Assembly (NCBI GenBank): GCA_028873815.1 | Contig: JAPPNN010000029.1 | Location: 41,515 to 105,514 of the forward strand | Direction: 5' to 3' | Source of the DNA: Gemmatimonadota bacterium | Lineage (GTDB): Bacteria > Gemmatimonadota > Gemmatimonadetes > Longimicrobiales > Gaopeijiaceae | DNA length: 64,000 nucleotides | Shown: in pieces, positions 15,191-24,531 of the stretch | Layout: every line of letters begins with the position of its first letter | Numbering within the stretch: the stretch's first letter is position 1 | Notes under the pieces: generated by a model | Seen by the model: only the letters and a program-made list of their open reading frames with translations | What the model was told of the DNA's origin: nothing | The model's database searches: none | Translations under genes and position numbers: made by a program

Positions 15191-15925
15191 TCCGACGCCG
15201 ACCTCGGCCAACTGCTTGCGCGGCGCGGGGTAGGCTTGCGCCGACGGCGCCAAGCCGACCGCGACCATTCCCTCGGCAGCCTTGAGCGCGGCGACAACAG
15301 GATTGACGACCGGCACACCCAGGCGCCCCTGCAGGTCCCGTGTCACGTCCAGAAAGCCCATCGTCATGCATCCGAGCACGATGGTGTCGGCGCCGTTCGC
15401 TACGGCCGCGCGCCCTTCGGCCTCCAGCGTGACCAGCACCTGTTCACGCCTGCCCCGCAACTCCAGAACCGGCACGTCCACGGCCCGAACCTCTGAAACG
15501 AACCCCTCCAGCCCGTGACCGCGCATTTGCCGGTAGATGGAGGGCACCACCTCGTCCACGACCGTCAGCACAGCGAATTGATCGCCGAGCTGGGCTGCAA
15601 GATGTCCGCTCGCCTGTCCCGGGCCCACGACCGGGATACTCGTGACCTCGCGAACGGCAGAAAGTCCGGGATCACCGAAACAGCCGACGATGATGGCATT
15701 GGTGCCCCCGGATTCCAGCCGCGGAGCCGCCGCCAACAGCCATGGCACACAGAGGGCCTCCTCAGCCGAGCTCTCGATCGACGCGGGTCCCTCCTCGCTG
15801 TCCTCCACCGCCACCGTCGTGCCGGGAGCGGCGTGGCGTTCCAGGTACGCCCGTCGGCGTTCCAGTTCCCCGTATCCGAGAGGACCGCGCGAGAGCGGGC
15901 CGGGAATGAAGTAGGTGACATGCAT
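15134..15925 (-). CDS. Asp/Glu/hydantoin racemase family protein
   Basis: A 263-residue cytoplasmic protein of the Asp/Glu racemase superfamily. The two catalytic cysteines are Cys82 (G-C-F-G-D-P-G) and Cys186 (L-G-C-M-T-M-G), placed as in hydantoin racemase and arylmalonate decarboxylase relatives. The family inverts or deprotonates at an alpha carbon without cofactor. The start at 15925 follows a GAGGAGG SD, and that SD lies inside a 15-bp direct repeat (15927-15960). The gene is convergent with, and overlaps, the M28-type peptidase. A hydantoinase lies at 35.6 kb, but a link is only a guess. Confidence 0.82.
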   Translation of the reverse strand: MHVTYFIPGPLSRGPLGYGELERRRAYLERHAAPGTTVAVEDSEEGPASIESSAEEALCVPWLLAAAPRLESGGTNAIIVGCFGDPGLSAVREVTSIPVVGPGQASGHLAAQLGDQFAVLTVVDEVVPSIYRQMRGHGLEGFVSEVRAVDVPVLELRGRREQVLVTLEAEGRAAVANGADTIVLGCMTMGFLDVTRDLQGRLGVPVVNPVVAALKAAEGMVAVGLAPSAQAYPAPRKQLAEVGVGSADGQMGNEGRGQPLEQP

Positions 15926-15926
15926 T

Positions 15927-15960
15927 TAGGGCCTCCTCGCCCCTGTAGGGCCTCCTCGCC
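15927..15960. repeat. Tandem 15-bp direct repeat upstream of racemase
   Basis: TAGGGCCTCCTCGCC occurs at 15927-15941 and again at 15946-15960, 19 bases apart. On the minus strand each copy contains GAGGAGG, so the ribosome-binding region of the racemase gene is duplicated. Confidence 0.8.
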
Positions 15961-16052
15961 GATGCCTGAATGTAGTCTTGTCCACACGCTCCTTTGGTGC
16001 CAGCCTTACTATCTTGTCGCCTCTGTCATCGATGTCGTTCAGGAAACGGAAA

Positions 16053-18404
16053 ATGAGAAGAATTATGAGGGTTCTTCGGGCAGGCCTGGTGGCCACGGTG
16101 CTCCTCCCCGGCTCGCTGCTCGCGCAGGGGTTCGGAGGAAGCGTGGCGGTTTGGGGCAATGAGGTTCTGGTGGCGGACCCCGCCTTTGGCGGCTCCAGCG
16201 CCGGGGGTATCTACACCTACGTGCGCGAAGGGGACCGCTGGGTCGAGACCGACAGGCTCACCGGTCCGGAACCCTCCGCCGGCGACGGATTCGGGTACGG
16301 GATCGCTGTTTCGGGAGACCGCATGCTCGTGACGGCCCTGAACCCGCGCTCTCGCCAGGGCGGTGGCATCCATTCGTATGTTCGCACTGGGACAGGGTGG
16401 ATTCATGATGGGATGGTTGTTGCCGATGCGTTTCCCGAAGGCACGATGATGGGCCTCGCCGCGTTGCATGGCGACCGCGCCGCGATAGCTACGGCCTCGA
16501 TGGGTGCGGAAGGGTCCGTCCTGCTGTTCCGCCACGTCGACGGCTCCTGGATCCAGGAGGCCGAGCTGGTGTCGCCCCGGCAGCGGGAGAGGACCGGATT
16601 CGGCGGGTCGATCGCGCTATCCGACGACCTGCTCGTCGTGGGAGCGCCCATTGCCGACTCCGCGATGGGTGCGGCGTTCGTCTACGAGCCGGGCCCCGAC
16701 GGGTGGGACATGACCGCGGAACTCGCCACGGACGGGGGCAGCGGCGCCTATCTGGGCACGGCCGCGCTGATCATGGAAGACCGTATCCTCCTGGGCGGCG
16801 GGCACCCCCTGAACGAAGCGGGGGCGGTGTACGTCTTCGCGCGCGAGGACGATGAATGGGCCGAGCTGGGCCGACTCGGCGCCTTCGACGGATCTCCCGG
16901 CGACCAGTTCGGGACCACCATGGCGGCGGACGGACCGACGCTGTGGGTGGGCGCGCCGGGCGTGGACACCCGCCGGGGCGGCATCTACGAGTTCACCAGC
17001 GACGGAACGGGTGGCTGGGCCTCCGCGATGAAGCTGACCGAGGCCGCGCCCGCGCCCGGTGCCTGGATGGGCACGAGAGTGGCCTACGGCAACGGGGTGC
17101 TGGTTTCGGGAATGCCCAGGGACGACTACGGTGCCGGCACGGCACTGATTCTCGAGCGGGACGGGGAAGGTTGGACGGATGGCTTTTCCGTGTTCACGGA
17201 CATCGATGGGATGGAACCCGTGCTCGGAGGCCAGGTCGACTGCGCCGAGGGCATCGCGTCGGCGTTCGGGTGCAGCGACGTGGACCTTGTCTCCTTCGTT
17301 CCGGTGGAGGATCTCGGCGGCAGCCGCGGTGTCCGTGTCAACGATGTATGGGGATGGACGGATCCCGAGTCGGAGCGTGACTATGCCATCGTGGGACGGA
17401 TGGACGGCACTTCCTTCGTGGACGTGACCGACCCGGGCACCCCTGTCGTCGTCGGCAACCTGCCCAAGCCGGAATGGGCGCCGGGGAGCATCTGGAGGGA
17501 CATGAAGGTCTATCGCGACCATGTCTTCATCGTGGCGGACGGAGCTGCCGACCACGGCATGCAGGTGTTCGACCTTACCAGGTTGCGCGAGTTCGCCGGC
17601 GAGATGCTCACCTTCGACATGGACGCGCACTACGACCGGATCAACAGCGTTCACAACATCGTGATCAACGAGGAGACCGGATTCGCGTACGCCGTCGGCA
17701 GCAGTGGAGGCGGGGACACCTGTGGTGGTGGGCTCCACATGATCAACATCCAGGAGCCCCAGGATCCGGTGTTCGCGGGGTGCTTCGCAGACCCCACAAC
17801 GGGAAGATCCGGCACCGGTTACTCCCATGACGCCCAGTGTGTCATCTATGACGGACCCGACCGGGAGCACGCCGGCAAGGAGATCTGCTTCGGCGCCAAC
17901 GAGACGGCGCTGAGCATCGCCGACGTTACCGACAAGGAGAATCCGATCGCCCTGGCGATGGGCGAATACCCCAACGTCGGCTACACGCACCAGGGCTGGC
18001 TCACCGAGGATCAGGCCTACTTCTACATGAACGACGAGTTGGACGAAGTGGGCGGGCTCACGCAGGGAACGCGGACCCTCATCTGGGACGTCAGCGATCT
18101 GGACGAGCCGATCATGGTCAAGGAGCATGTGTCGGAAAACACGGCCAGCGACCACAACCTCTACATCGTCGGCAACCTGATGTACCAGTCCAACTACAAC
18201 AGCGGACTGCGTGTTCTGGACATCTCCGATGCCGTTAACCCGCTCGAAGTCGCGTTCTTCGACACGGTGCCGGGTGAGGATTCTCCGTCCATGGACGGCT
18301 CCTGGAGCAACTACCCCTTCTTCGCATCCGGAGTCATCGTCGTGACATCGGGGTCGCAGGGACTGTTCCTGGTCAAGAAGCGGAACCGCACGCCTGTCTC
18401 CTGA
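16053..18404 (+). CDS. Secreted choice-of-anchor-B family beta-propeller protein
   Basis: 783 residues. The ATG at 16053 follows AGGA by 8 bases and starts a signal peptide (cleavage near L-L-A-Q). Residues 30-410 are FG-GAP/PQQ-like propeller blades of the form V-G-A-P-x-A with repeats about 50 apart. Residues 430-780 are the LVIVD/choice-of-anchor-B region, with G-W-T-D-P, C-G-G-G-L-H-M-I, Y-S-H-D-A-Q-C and S-D-H-N-L-Y. These are surface or secreted proteins of unknown substrate. A close paralogue lies at 60823-63336 on the other strand. The gene is followed 34 bases later by two more propeller genes in the same direction. Confidence 0.85.
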   Translation: MRRIMRVLRAGLVATVLLPGSLLAQGFGGSVAVWGNEVLVADPAFGGSSAGGIYTYVREGDRWVETDRLTGPEPSAGDGFGYGIAVSGDRMLVTALNPRSRQGGGIHSYVRTGTGWIHDGMVVADAFPEGTMMGLAALHGDRAAIATASMGAEGSVLLFRHVDGSWIQEAELVSPRQRERTGFGGSIALSDDLLVVGAPIADSAMGAAFVYEPGPDGWDMTAELATDGGSGAYLGTAALIMEDRILLGGGHPLNEAGAVYVFAREDDEWAELGRLGAFDGSPGDQFGTTMAADGPTLWVGAPGVDTRRGGIYEFTSDGTGGWASAMKLTEAAPAPGAWMGTRVAYGNGVLVSGMPRDDYGAGTALILERDGEGWTDGFSVFTDIDGMEPVLGGQVDCAEGIASAFGCSDVDLVSFVPVEDLGGSRGVRVNDVWGWTDPESERDYAIVGRMDGTSFVDVTDPGTPVVVGNLPKPEWAPGSIWRDMKVYRDHVFIVADGAADHGMQVFDLTRLREFAGEMLTFDMDAHYDRINSVHNIVINEETGFAYAVGSSGGGDTCGGGLHMINIQEPQDPVFAGCFADPTTGRSGTGYSHDAQCVIYDGPDREHAGKEICFGANETALSIADVTDKENPIALAMGEYPNVGYTHQGWLTEDQAYFYMNDELDEVGGLTQGTRTLIWDVSDLDEPIMVKEHVSENTASDHNLYIVGNLMYQSNYNSGLRVLDISDAVNPLEVAFFDTVPGEDSPSMDGSWSNYPFFASGVIVVTSGSQGLFLVKKRNRTPVS

Positions 18405-18438
18405 CGTGAGAGTGTTCTTCCGATCGAAAGGCGCAGTG

Positions 18439-19539
18439 ATGACCTTGTCGCATACCCCTCGCACGGCAGCGCGCCACGCCCTCGCCATCCTGCTTGCCTG
18501 CATCGGTGGGGCACTGAACGGCGCCGCGCATGTCGCGGACGGCCAGACGGCAACGACCGAGCGCGTGTATGTGGCCAACCAGGCGGCCGCCAGTGTCTCC
18601 GTCATCGACGCGGCGTCCGGGACGGTCATCGAGACCATCGACCTCACGCAACTCGGCTTCGACCCCAACTGCCGCCCCCACCACACCGCGGTGGATCCTG
18701 ACGGCCGTCACTGGTACGTCTCGCTGATCGGCGGCGGCAACGTCCTCCGTTTCAACGCGGACAATGAACTGGTCAGCCGCGCGCCGTTCGAGACGCCCGG
18801 CCTGCTGACCGTCGACCCGTCCAGCGACCGCTTGTACGTGGGCCGCTCGATGATGGCGGTCAATCCGCCGCAGCGCATCGGTGCGATCGACCGCGACGAC
18901 ATGACCGTGCAGGAGCTGGACGTGTTCTTCCCGCGTCCGCACGCCCTGACCATCGACCCCGTGACGAACCGCATCTTCACGGCTTCGCTGGTCGAGAACC
19001 GCGTCGCGGTTGTGGAAGGCGGCACCGAGGCGCTGGAGCTGGTGGACATCGCCGGCCCGCCCCACACCCTCGTGCAGTTCGCGCTTTCCCCCGACGGCCG
19101 CCGTCTCGTAGCCACCACCCAGTTGACCGGAAAGCTCCTGGTCTTCGACGCCACCACGCCCGCCCTCGCCCTTGTTGCCGAAGTCGACGTGGGTACGCAG
19201 CCCTGGCATCCGGCCTTCTCGCCGAGCGGGGACCGGGTGTATTTCGGCGCCAAGGACGATGACGCGGTCGTGGTGGTCGAGACGGAGGGCTGGTCCGTGG
19301 TGACACGCATCACCGCGCCGGGAATCGTGGAACCGCACGGCAGCGCGGTCACCGCCGACGGCCGCTACCTGTTCGTATCGAACCGGAACCTCAAGGGCGC
19401 CTACACGCCCACGCGCCAGGTGGAGAACAACGCCGATGTGGGCACGGTGGTGAAAATCGACACCCGCACGCTGGAAGTCGTACAGACAATCGAAGTCGGG
19501 ACGTATCCTGCCGGGATCTCGCTTGGGGCCATTCCGTGA
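18439..19539 (+). CDS. Secreted YVTN-type beta-propeller protein
   Basis: 366 residues from the ATG at 18439, with GAAAGG upstream. An Ala-rich signal peptide (about residues 8-32) is followed by YVTN/lactonase-like blades: V-Y-V-A-N-Q, D-P-x-G-x-H-W-Y, S-P-D-G-R-R-L, G-R-Y-L-F-V-S-N. Such proteins bind surfaces or cofactors and rarely have a proven enzymatic role. The stop overlaps the GTG start of the FG-GAP gene by four bases, so the three propeller genes from 16053 to 21410 form one transcription unit, probably building extracellular or outer-surface structures. Confidence 0.82.
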   Translation: MTLSHTPRTAARHALAILLACIGGALNGAAHVADGQTATTERVYVANQAAASVSVIDAASGTVIETIDLTQLGFDPNCRPHHTAVDPDGRHWYVSLIGGGNVLRFNADNELVSRAPFETPGLLTVDPSSDRLYVGRSMMAVNPPQRIGAIDRDDMTVQELDVFFPRPHALTIDPVTNRIFTASLVENRVAVVEGGTEALELVDIAGPPHTLVQFALSPDGRRLVATTQLTGKLLVFDATTPALALVAEVDVGTQPWHPAFSPSGDRVYFGAKDDDAVVVVETEGWSVVTRITAPGIVEPHGSAVTADGRYLFVSNRNLKGAYTPTRQVENNADVGTVVKIDTRTLEVVQTIEVGTYPAGISLGAIP

Positions 19540-21410
19540 CCCCCGGCCGTACCGTCGCCGTCGTCCTTTTCCTGTCGGGGTCCGTCGGCGTGTGTGCCCC
19601 TGCGCCAGCCCCGCTGCCTCCGGCTCCGGTATCCTTCGCCCCGGCTTCCGACTGGGAACGCGTCGTATACGGCATCGAGGTCACGGACGAGGCGGGAGAG
19701 CCGATCGATCATCCCTTCCTGGGTGGGTTCAACCTTCCCCGGCCGCAGCTCGCCGATGCGGACGGAGACGGCGATCTGGACCTCTTCATCCAGGAGCGCT
19801 CGAACCAGGTGATGTTCTTCCGCAACGAGTCGGAGGGCGGCCCGCCCGCCTACCGCTGGGTCACCGATGCTTTCGAAAACCTGCCGGTGGGCGAGTGGTT
19901 CCGTTTCGTGGACGTGGACCTCGACGGCGACCTGGACCTTCTCGCGGAAGAGCCGTTCAGCTACATCCGCTACTACCGCAACGACGGCGGGGCGGGGCCG
20001 GCCGCCTACGTCCTGGCGACAGATACGATCAAGGACGTCATGGGCGAACCCGTCTTCTCCGACCGCCAGAACATCCCCAACGCGGCGGACATCGACTGCG
20101 ACGGGATGCTCGATCTCCTGATCGGCCGCCTCACGGGCACCATCACGCGCTACGAGGCCGAGTCCATCGACGAGGACGGCGTGCCGCGCTTCCGTCACGT
20201 CACGGATTCGTTCGAGGACATCGAGATCATCGGTGCCTTCCAGGGAAGTCTGCACGGCGCCAACACCATGGCGCTCGGCGACATCGACGAGGACGGCGAC
20301 CACGATCTTTTCTGGGGCGATTTCTTCGAGCCCGGCCTCCTCTTCATCGAGAACACCGGCAGCTGCCGCCGTCCCGTGCTCAGGGGCGTGCCGAGGCCGT
20401 TTCCGCTGCGCGATCCCGTGAGCACGTCGGGCTACAATGCTCCCGCGCTCGGGGACATCGACCAGGACGGCGACATGGACCTGACCATGGGAGTGCTGGG
20501 CGGGGCCTTCAATCCCAACCTCACCACGGTCGAGAACCTCCACCAGTTCCAGCAGGGCACGGACGGCGGGTTCACCGAGACCTCCACGCGGCTGGTTCGC
20601 AGCCTCGACGTCGGCAGCGAGTCGATCCCAGCGTTCACGGACCTGGACGGCGACGGCGATCTGGACCTCCTCGTGTCCAACAAGATCGAGCCGGGGGACA
20701 CCCGCAGCGGACGGCTCTACGTGTTCGAGAACACCGGCACACCGACCGCCCCCGCCTTCACCGCGCGAGGCACCGTGCCGGGGCTACCGGAAGCGTACCA
20801 CTATGCTCCCGCCTTCGGAGACCTCGACGGCGACGGCGACGACGACATGCTGCTGGGCGAATGGCGCGACCGGGTCGCCTACTACCGCAACGACGGCGGC
20901 CGCCGCGGCCGTGCGGGACGCCGCGGTTCGGACGACCTGCTGCCGCGCTGGACCCTCGTGGACTCGGCAGCAGCCACACTCACGCGCGGACGCAACACCA
21001 CTCCCGCCCTGGGCGATCTGGACGCGGACGGAGACCTCGATCTCATCGTCGGCGAGTCGTCCGGCACGCTCAACTATTACCGCAACGACGGTGGCCCGGG
21101 TTCGCCGGACTTCGTGCTCGTCTCGGACGAATTCCAGGCCATCGACATCGGCCGCAGGAGTGTTCCCACCATCCTCGATCTGGACGGCGACGGCGACCTG
21201 GATCTCGCCGTGGGAACGGAGGCCTCCGGGCTTCTGTTCTACCTGAACGAGGGATCTCCCGACGAGCCTGTTTTCGTCGAGACCGTGCCTTTTTCGCCCG
21301 CAGTCCCCACATTCACCGCACCCGTTTTCGTCGATGTCGACGGAGACGGTGACCGGGATCTGGTAGCGGGCGGGGTGGGTGGCGGGATCACGGTCTACCG
21401 CAGACGATAG
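19536..21410 (+). CDS. Secreted FG-GAP/VCBS repeat protein with ten calcium loops
   Basis: 624 residues from a GTG at 19536 overlapping the previous stop (GTGA). After a signal-like N-terminus come FG-GAP/VCBS repeats. Ten D-x-D-x-D-G-x-x-D loops are visible between residues 65 and 610 (for example D-A-D-G-D-G-D-L-D and D-I-D-Q-D-G-D-M-D), the calcium-binding loops of integrin-type propellers. Spacing of about 45-70 residues suggests seven or more blades. The Y-Y-R-N-D-G-G segments are the characteristic blade ends. The protein is probably extracellular and calcium-stabilised, with a role in adhesion or polymer binding that cannot be specified. Confidence 0.85.
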   Translation: MTPGRTVAVVLFLSGSVGVCAPAPAPLPPAPVSFAPASDWERVVYGIEVTDEAGEPIDHPFLGGFNLPRPQLADADGDGDLDLFIQERSNQVMFFRNESEGGPPAYRWVTDAFENLPVGEWFRFVDVDLDGDLDLLAEEPFSYIRYYRNDGGAGPAAYVLATDTIKDVMGEPVFSDRQNIPNAADIDCDGMLDLLIGRLTGTITRYEAESIDEDGVPRFRHVTDSFEDIEIIGAFQGSLHGANTMALGDIDEDGDHDLFWGDFFEPGLLFIENTGSCRRPVLRGVPRPFPLRDPVSTSGYNAPALGDIDQDGDMDLTMGVLGGAFNPNLTTVENLHQFQQGTDGGFTETSTRLVRSLDVGSESIPAFTDLDGDGDLDLLVSNKIEPGDTRSGRLYVFENTGTPTAPAFTARGTVPGLPEAYHYAPAFGDLDGDGDDDMLLGEWRDRVAYYRNDGGRRGRAGRRGSDDLLPRWTLVDSAAATLTRGRNTTPALGDLDADGDLDLIVGESSGTLNYYRNDGGPGSPDFVLVSDEFQAIDIGRRSVPTILDLDGDGDLDLAVGTEASGLLFYLNEGSPDEPVFVETVPFSPAVPTFTAPVFVDVDGDGDRDLVAGGVGGGITVYRRR

Positions 21411-21417
21411 GAGTCGG

Positions 21418-21930
21418 ATGGACCTCAGAGACGTGCAGGCCGTCATCGACAGCGCGAAGGTCCGGGACAACGGTATGCTGGAGGACTTCATCCGCAGCAC
21501 CGCGCCGAACGCGACGGAAGAGGAAGTCCTGGAGGCGGCCGCAGTCGCGATCGAGGTCGTGGAAACCGTTCCGGTGCTGCTGGCCAGGGCCGCCCAGGCC
21601 GCGGACCAGCGTGGCCTCAGGGTGGTGGTCATGCCGCTGCTGGAACACGCAGCGCGCTACTTCGTCAATCCCGTCGACCTGATTCCCGAGATGACCCAGG
21701 GCATGGCGGGGCTTCTGGACGACACCTACCTGGCCCTGCGCATCCTCGAAAACCTGAATCGGGGCTCGGACCCGCTGTTCGACGCTGACTTCGACGAACC
21801 GCTGCGCTTCCTGCGTAGGCTTGTGGGTCGAGAGATCGCCAGAAAGCTCGACGCCGCCTCGATCTTCGCACTCCAGGACGTGTCGACGCACGTCAGCAGG
21901 GTGTTCGCCGAGATGGGAAGGCCCTCCTGA
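21418..21930 (+). CDS. YkvA-like (DUF1232) protein
   Basis: 170 residues, ATG at 21418 preceded by AGGAG at 21410-21414 and 7 bases after the propeller stop. The middle contains the DUF1232 core: Y-F-V-N-P-V-D-L-I-P-E followed by G-x-x-G-L-L-D-D, here on a longer helical scaffold. DUF1232 proteins are small membrane-associated proteins of unknown function. The rest is helical and acidic. The gene is probably the distal member of the propeller operon, though there is no reason to link the functions. Confidence 0.72.
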   Translation: MDLRDVQAVIDSAKVRDNGMLEDFIRSTAPNATEEEVLEAAAVAIEVVETVPVLLARAAQAADQRGLRVVVMPLLEHAARYFVNPVDLIPEMTQGMAGLLDDTYLALRILENLNRGSDPLFDADFDEPLRFLRRLVGREIARKLDAASIFALQDVSTHVSRVFAEMGRPS

Positions 21931-21990
21931 CCGTGCGCGGCCGGGAAAACGGGAAACGTTGCGGTTGCCGGGACCGTATTTGAGCAAAAA

Positions 21991-22005
21991 CGGGGCTGAG
22001 CCCCG
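21991..22005 (+). other. Short hairpin in leader of small membrane-protein gene
   Basis: CGGGGC and GCCCCG pair across TGA, ending 18 bases before the ATG at 22024. It could be a weak terminator for the upstream gene or a leader structure; no T-run follows. Confidence 0.35.
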
Positions 22006-22023
22006 GGAAAGGACAGAAAGACC

Positions 22024-22299
22024 ATGTTTGAGTTGATTGCTCTGGGCATCGGCGGTGCGGCGGGCCTGTTCGGACACGTGAAGTCGAAGGACTTCGTACG
22101 CCGCAAGCTCAGGTACACCAAGGTCGCGGAGAAGTCGGCGGGCGGAATGGGACTGGCGGCCGGCGCGGCCACGGCGATCGCCGCCGCACCGGTCGTGGCA
22201 TTGCTGCCGGTGGTGGGTACGGGCACGGCGATCCTCGTCGGCCTCGGCGTGGGAACGGGCGTCGGAGTCGGCATCAAGCAGGCGCGAAAGGGACAATAG
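22024..22299 (+). CDS. Small glycine-rich membrane protein, unknown
   Basis: 91 residues from the ATG at 22024. Two hydrophobic Gly/Ala/Val segments (about 5-18 and 42-83) flank a basic stretch with K-S-K-D-F-V-R-R-K, and the C-terminus is basic. The second segment has G-x-G and G-x3-G spacing (G-V-G-T-G-V-G-V-G type), which can form tight helix packing or a glycine-zipper. It resembles no family I can name. A 17-base hairpin (22304-22320) follows the stop. It lacks the cysteine motif of the peptides at 8.6-10.5 kb, so it is not part of that family. Confidence 0.6.
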   Translation: MFELIALGIGGAAGLFGHVKSKDFVRRKLRYTKVAEKSAGGMGLAAGAATAIAAAPVVALLPVVGTGTAILVGLGVGTGVGVGIKQARKGQ

Positions 22300-22303
22300 A
22301 GCA

Positions 22304-22320
22304 GGCCTCACGGGGAGGCC
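22304..22320 (+). terminator. Candidate hairpin after small membrane-protein gene
   Basis: GGCCTC and GAGGCC form a 6-bp stem with a 5-base loop, 5 bases after the stop codon. No T-run follows, so this is only a weak terminator candidate. Confidence 0.35.
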
Positions 22321-22374
22321 CCACGGGGACAGCCCCCGCCTTCCTAGCGTGCACCGCACAAAGGACCCGACCCC

Positions 22375-23649
22375 TTGAACCAGGACAAGCGCACCGTCAG
22401 GTCATGGGTGCTGTACGACTTCGCGAACTCCATCTTTCCGGCGGTGATGACGACGGCGGTGTTTCCGCTGTTCTACGTGAACGTCATCGTGGCCGAAGAG
22501 GGGGGACTGGGAGATCTCTGGTGGACCAGGGCGGTGTCACTCTCGGCGCTGGTGGTGGCGTTCACGTCTCCCGTGCTGGGCGCCATCGCCGACCGCAGCG
22601 GTGTACGCAAGAGGTTCTTCGCCTCCTACGTCGCGGTGTGCCTCTTCGGCGTGGCACTCATGACGACGCTGGAGCCCGGAATGATCGTCGCGGGCTTCGT
22701 CTTTTTCGTGATCGCCAACGTGGGCTTCGAGAGCGCGGCCGTCTTCTACAACGCCTACCTTCCGGACATCGCTTCGCCCGAGCGGCTCGGGGAGGTGTCG
22801 GGCAGGGGTTTTGGCTGGGGATACCTCGGCTCGGCGCTCGGCCTGCTGCTGGTGCTTCCGTTCGGCCTGGAGCAGGGGCGCGAACTGCTGGGGGTCACGG
22901 AAGAGCAGGGATACCAGTTCATCTGGCTCACCGTGGTCGCCTTCTTCTTCCTGTTCTCGATCCCCGCCTTTCGGAGACTGCCGCGGGATGGTCAAGCCGA
23001 GATGGGGATCGGCCGGGCGGCTGTCCTCGGCTTAGGCAACGTCAGGTCCATCGCGGCCGAGGTATGGCGGATTCCGAACCTGCGGAAGTTCCTGTTCGCG
23101 TATTTCTTCTACATTGACGGCGTGCTGACCATCATCGCGATGGCGGGCGTGATCGCGGGGGTTACCTTCGGCTTCACGACGGTGGGCGTCATCGTCCTGT
23201 TCCTCATCGTGCAGTTCTCGGCGATGGCCGGGGCTCTGGCCATGGCAAGGCCCACGGATCGCGCCGGGCCGAAGAAGGTGCTGACATGGGTGTTGGCGAT
23301 GTGGGTGGCTGCGGGCGTCGCGGCGTACTTCATCCAGGGCCAGACCGCGTTCTACGTGCTAGCTGTAGTAGCCGGAATCGGTCTGGGGACGGTGCAGTCG
23401 GCCAGCCGCGCGTTCATGGCGTCCCTGATTCCCGACGGAAGAGAGGCCCAGATGTTCGGTTTCTACGCCCTCTGCGGGAAGTCGTCGTCCGTACTCGGAC
23501 CGTTCTTCTTCGGCCTGGTGACCGTGTGGGCCGGAGGGAACCAGCGTCCGGGCTTCCTCTTGTTGACGGCCTTTTTCCTCATCGGACTCATATTGCTGCA
23601 GCGGGTGCGCGACCCCAAAGCCCCCGCCGCTCAAGGAGCAACTACATGA
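22375..23649 (+). CDS. MFS transporter, UMF1/Atg22-like
   Basis: 424 residues with about 12 membrane helices. The N-terminus W-V-L-Y-D-F-A-N-S and later Y-N-A-Y-L-P-D-I are diagnostic of the UMF1/Atg22-like branch of MFS (PF11700). I chose the TTG at 22375 because AAAGGA lies 8 bases upstream. The stop overlaps the start of the methyltransferase gene by four bases (ATGA type). UMF1 members are poorly characterised and include amino-acid effluxers in fungal vacuoles. The neighbour suggests a possible role in moving an arsenic or methylated compound, but this is only context. Confidence 0.88.
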   Translation: MNQDKRTVRSWVLYDFANSIFPAVMTTAVFPLFYVNVIVAEEGGLGDLWWTRAVSLSALVVAFTSPVLGAIADRSGVRKRFFASYVAVCLFGVALMTTLEPGMIVAGFVFFVIANVGFESAAVFYNAYLPDIASPERLGEVSGRGFGWGYLGSALGLLLVLPFGLEQGRELLGVTEEQGYQFIWLTVVAFFFLFSIPAFRRLPRDGQAEMGIGRAAVLGLGNVRSIAAEVWRIPNLRKFLFAYFFYIDGVLTIIAMAGVIAGVTFGFTTVGVIVLFLIVQFSAMAGALAMARPTDRAGPKKVLTWVLAMWVAAGVAAYFIQGQTAFYVLAVVAGIGLGTVQSASRAFMASLIPDGREAQMFGFYALCGKSSSVLGPFFFGLVTVWAGGNQRPGFLLLTAFFLIGLILLQRVRDPKAPAAQGATT

Positions 23650-24527
23650 CCATCAACGCCACGGAACGGCGCGCCGCCGTGCGCGAACGCTACGCGCGGG
23701 CCGCGACGACGGGCGACGGCTGCTGCGGGCCTTCGGACTGCCGCGCACCCTCGGACGACCCGGGCGCGACCGCCGCCACCGCCACAATCACCACCATCGC
23801 CGACGAAATCAGCTGCGCCGTCGGCTACGACCAGGACGAACTTAGCCGCGTCCCCGAGGGAGCCAACCTGGGTCTCGGGTGCGGGAATCCCGTCGCGCTG
23901 GCGTCGCTGGCCCCCGGCGAGACCGTGCTCGACCTCGGCTCGGGCGCTGGATTCGACTGCTTCCTGGCCGCGGAGCGGGTCGGGCCGGCCGGCCGGGTCA
24001 TCGGCGTGGACATGACACCCGAGATGCTGGAAAGGGCCCGCGCCAACGCGCTCGGCGGCAACTTCGCAAACGTCGAGTTCCGGCTGGGCGAGATCGAGGC
24101 GCTGCCGGTGGCCGACGCCAGCGTCGATGCGGTCATCTCCAACTGCGTCCTCAACCTCTCGGCCGACCGTTCGCGCGTTCTGGCCGAGACGATGCGCGTG
24201 CTCAGGCCCGGCGGGCGCATCATGATCTCGGACCTGGTGTCGGACCGGCCCATGCCGGACTTCGTGGCCAACTCCAGGGAGTCGCTGGTCGGCTGCCTCC
24301 CGGTCGGGATCGCCGAGTACCAGATCGACCTGGCCGCCGCCGGATTCACGGCCATCGGCATCGAAAAACGCCAGCGCTACCCGTCCGAACACATCCTTTC
24401 GGATCCGCGGGTGCAGGAGGTCATCAGCCGCGACCCCGCGCGCGAGGCCGAGGTCCACAGCTTCGTGGAGTCCATCTACGGCGGTACCATCCAGGCGGCG
24501 AAGCCGGGGGGCACAAAGGAGGGGTAG
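23646..24527 (+). CDS. arsM: Arsenite methyltransferase-like SAM enzyme
   Basis: 293 residues. The ATG at 23646 overlaps the MFS stop. Class I SAM domain motifs: L-D-L-G-S-G-A-G at about 99-106, followed by G-V-D-M-T-P-E-M and S-N-C-V-L-N-L. The N-terminal G-C-C-G-P-S-D-C cluster, a cysteine in the C-V-L-N segment and another near V-G-C-L-P match the ArsM-type arrangement that binds As(III) thiols. It would methylate arsenite using SAM. No ArsR regulator is nearby, and the closest relatives could also be generic methyltransferases, so substrate is likely but not certain. Confidence 0.8.
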   Translation: MTINATERRAAVRERYARAATTGDGCCGPSDCRAPSDDPGATAATATITTIADEISCAVGYDQDELSRVPEGANLGLGCGNPVALASLAPGETVLDLGSGAGFDCFLAAERVGPAGRVIGVDMTPEMLERARANALGGNFANVEFRLGEIEALPVADASVDAVISNCVLNLSADRSRVLAETMRVLRPGGRIMISDLVSDRPMPDFVANSRESLVGCLPVGIAEYQIDLAAAGFTAIGIEKRQRYPSEHILSDPRVQEVISRDPAREAEVHSFVESIYGGTIQAAKPGGTKEG

Positions 24528-24531
24528 CAGG

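Noticed and set aside
22024..22299. A seventh member of the cysteine-pair peptide family
   Set aside because: Hydrophobic and glycine-rich, but has no cysteines, no CxxC/CxxxC and no leader junction.
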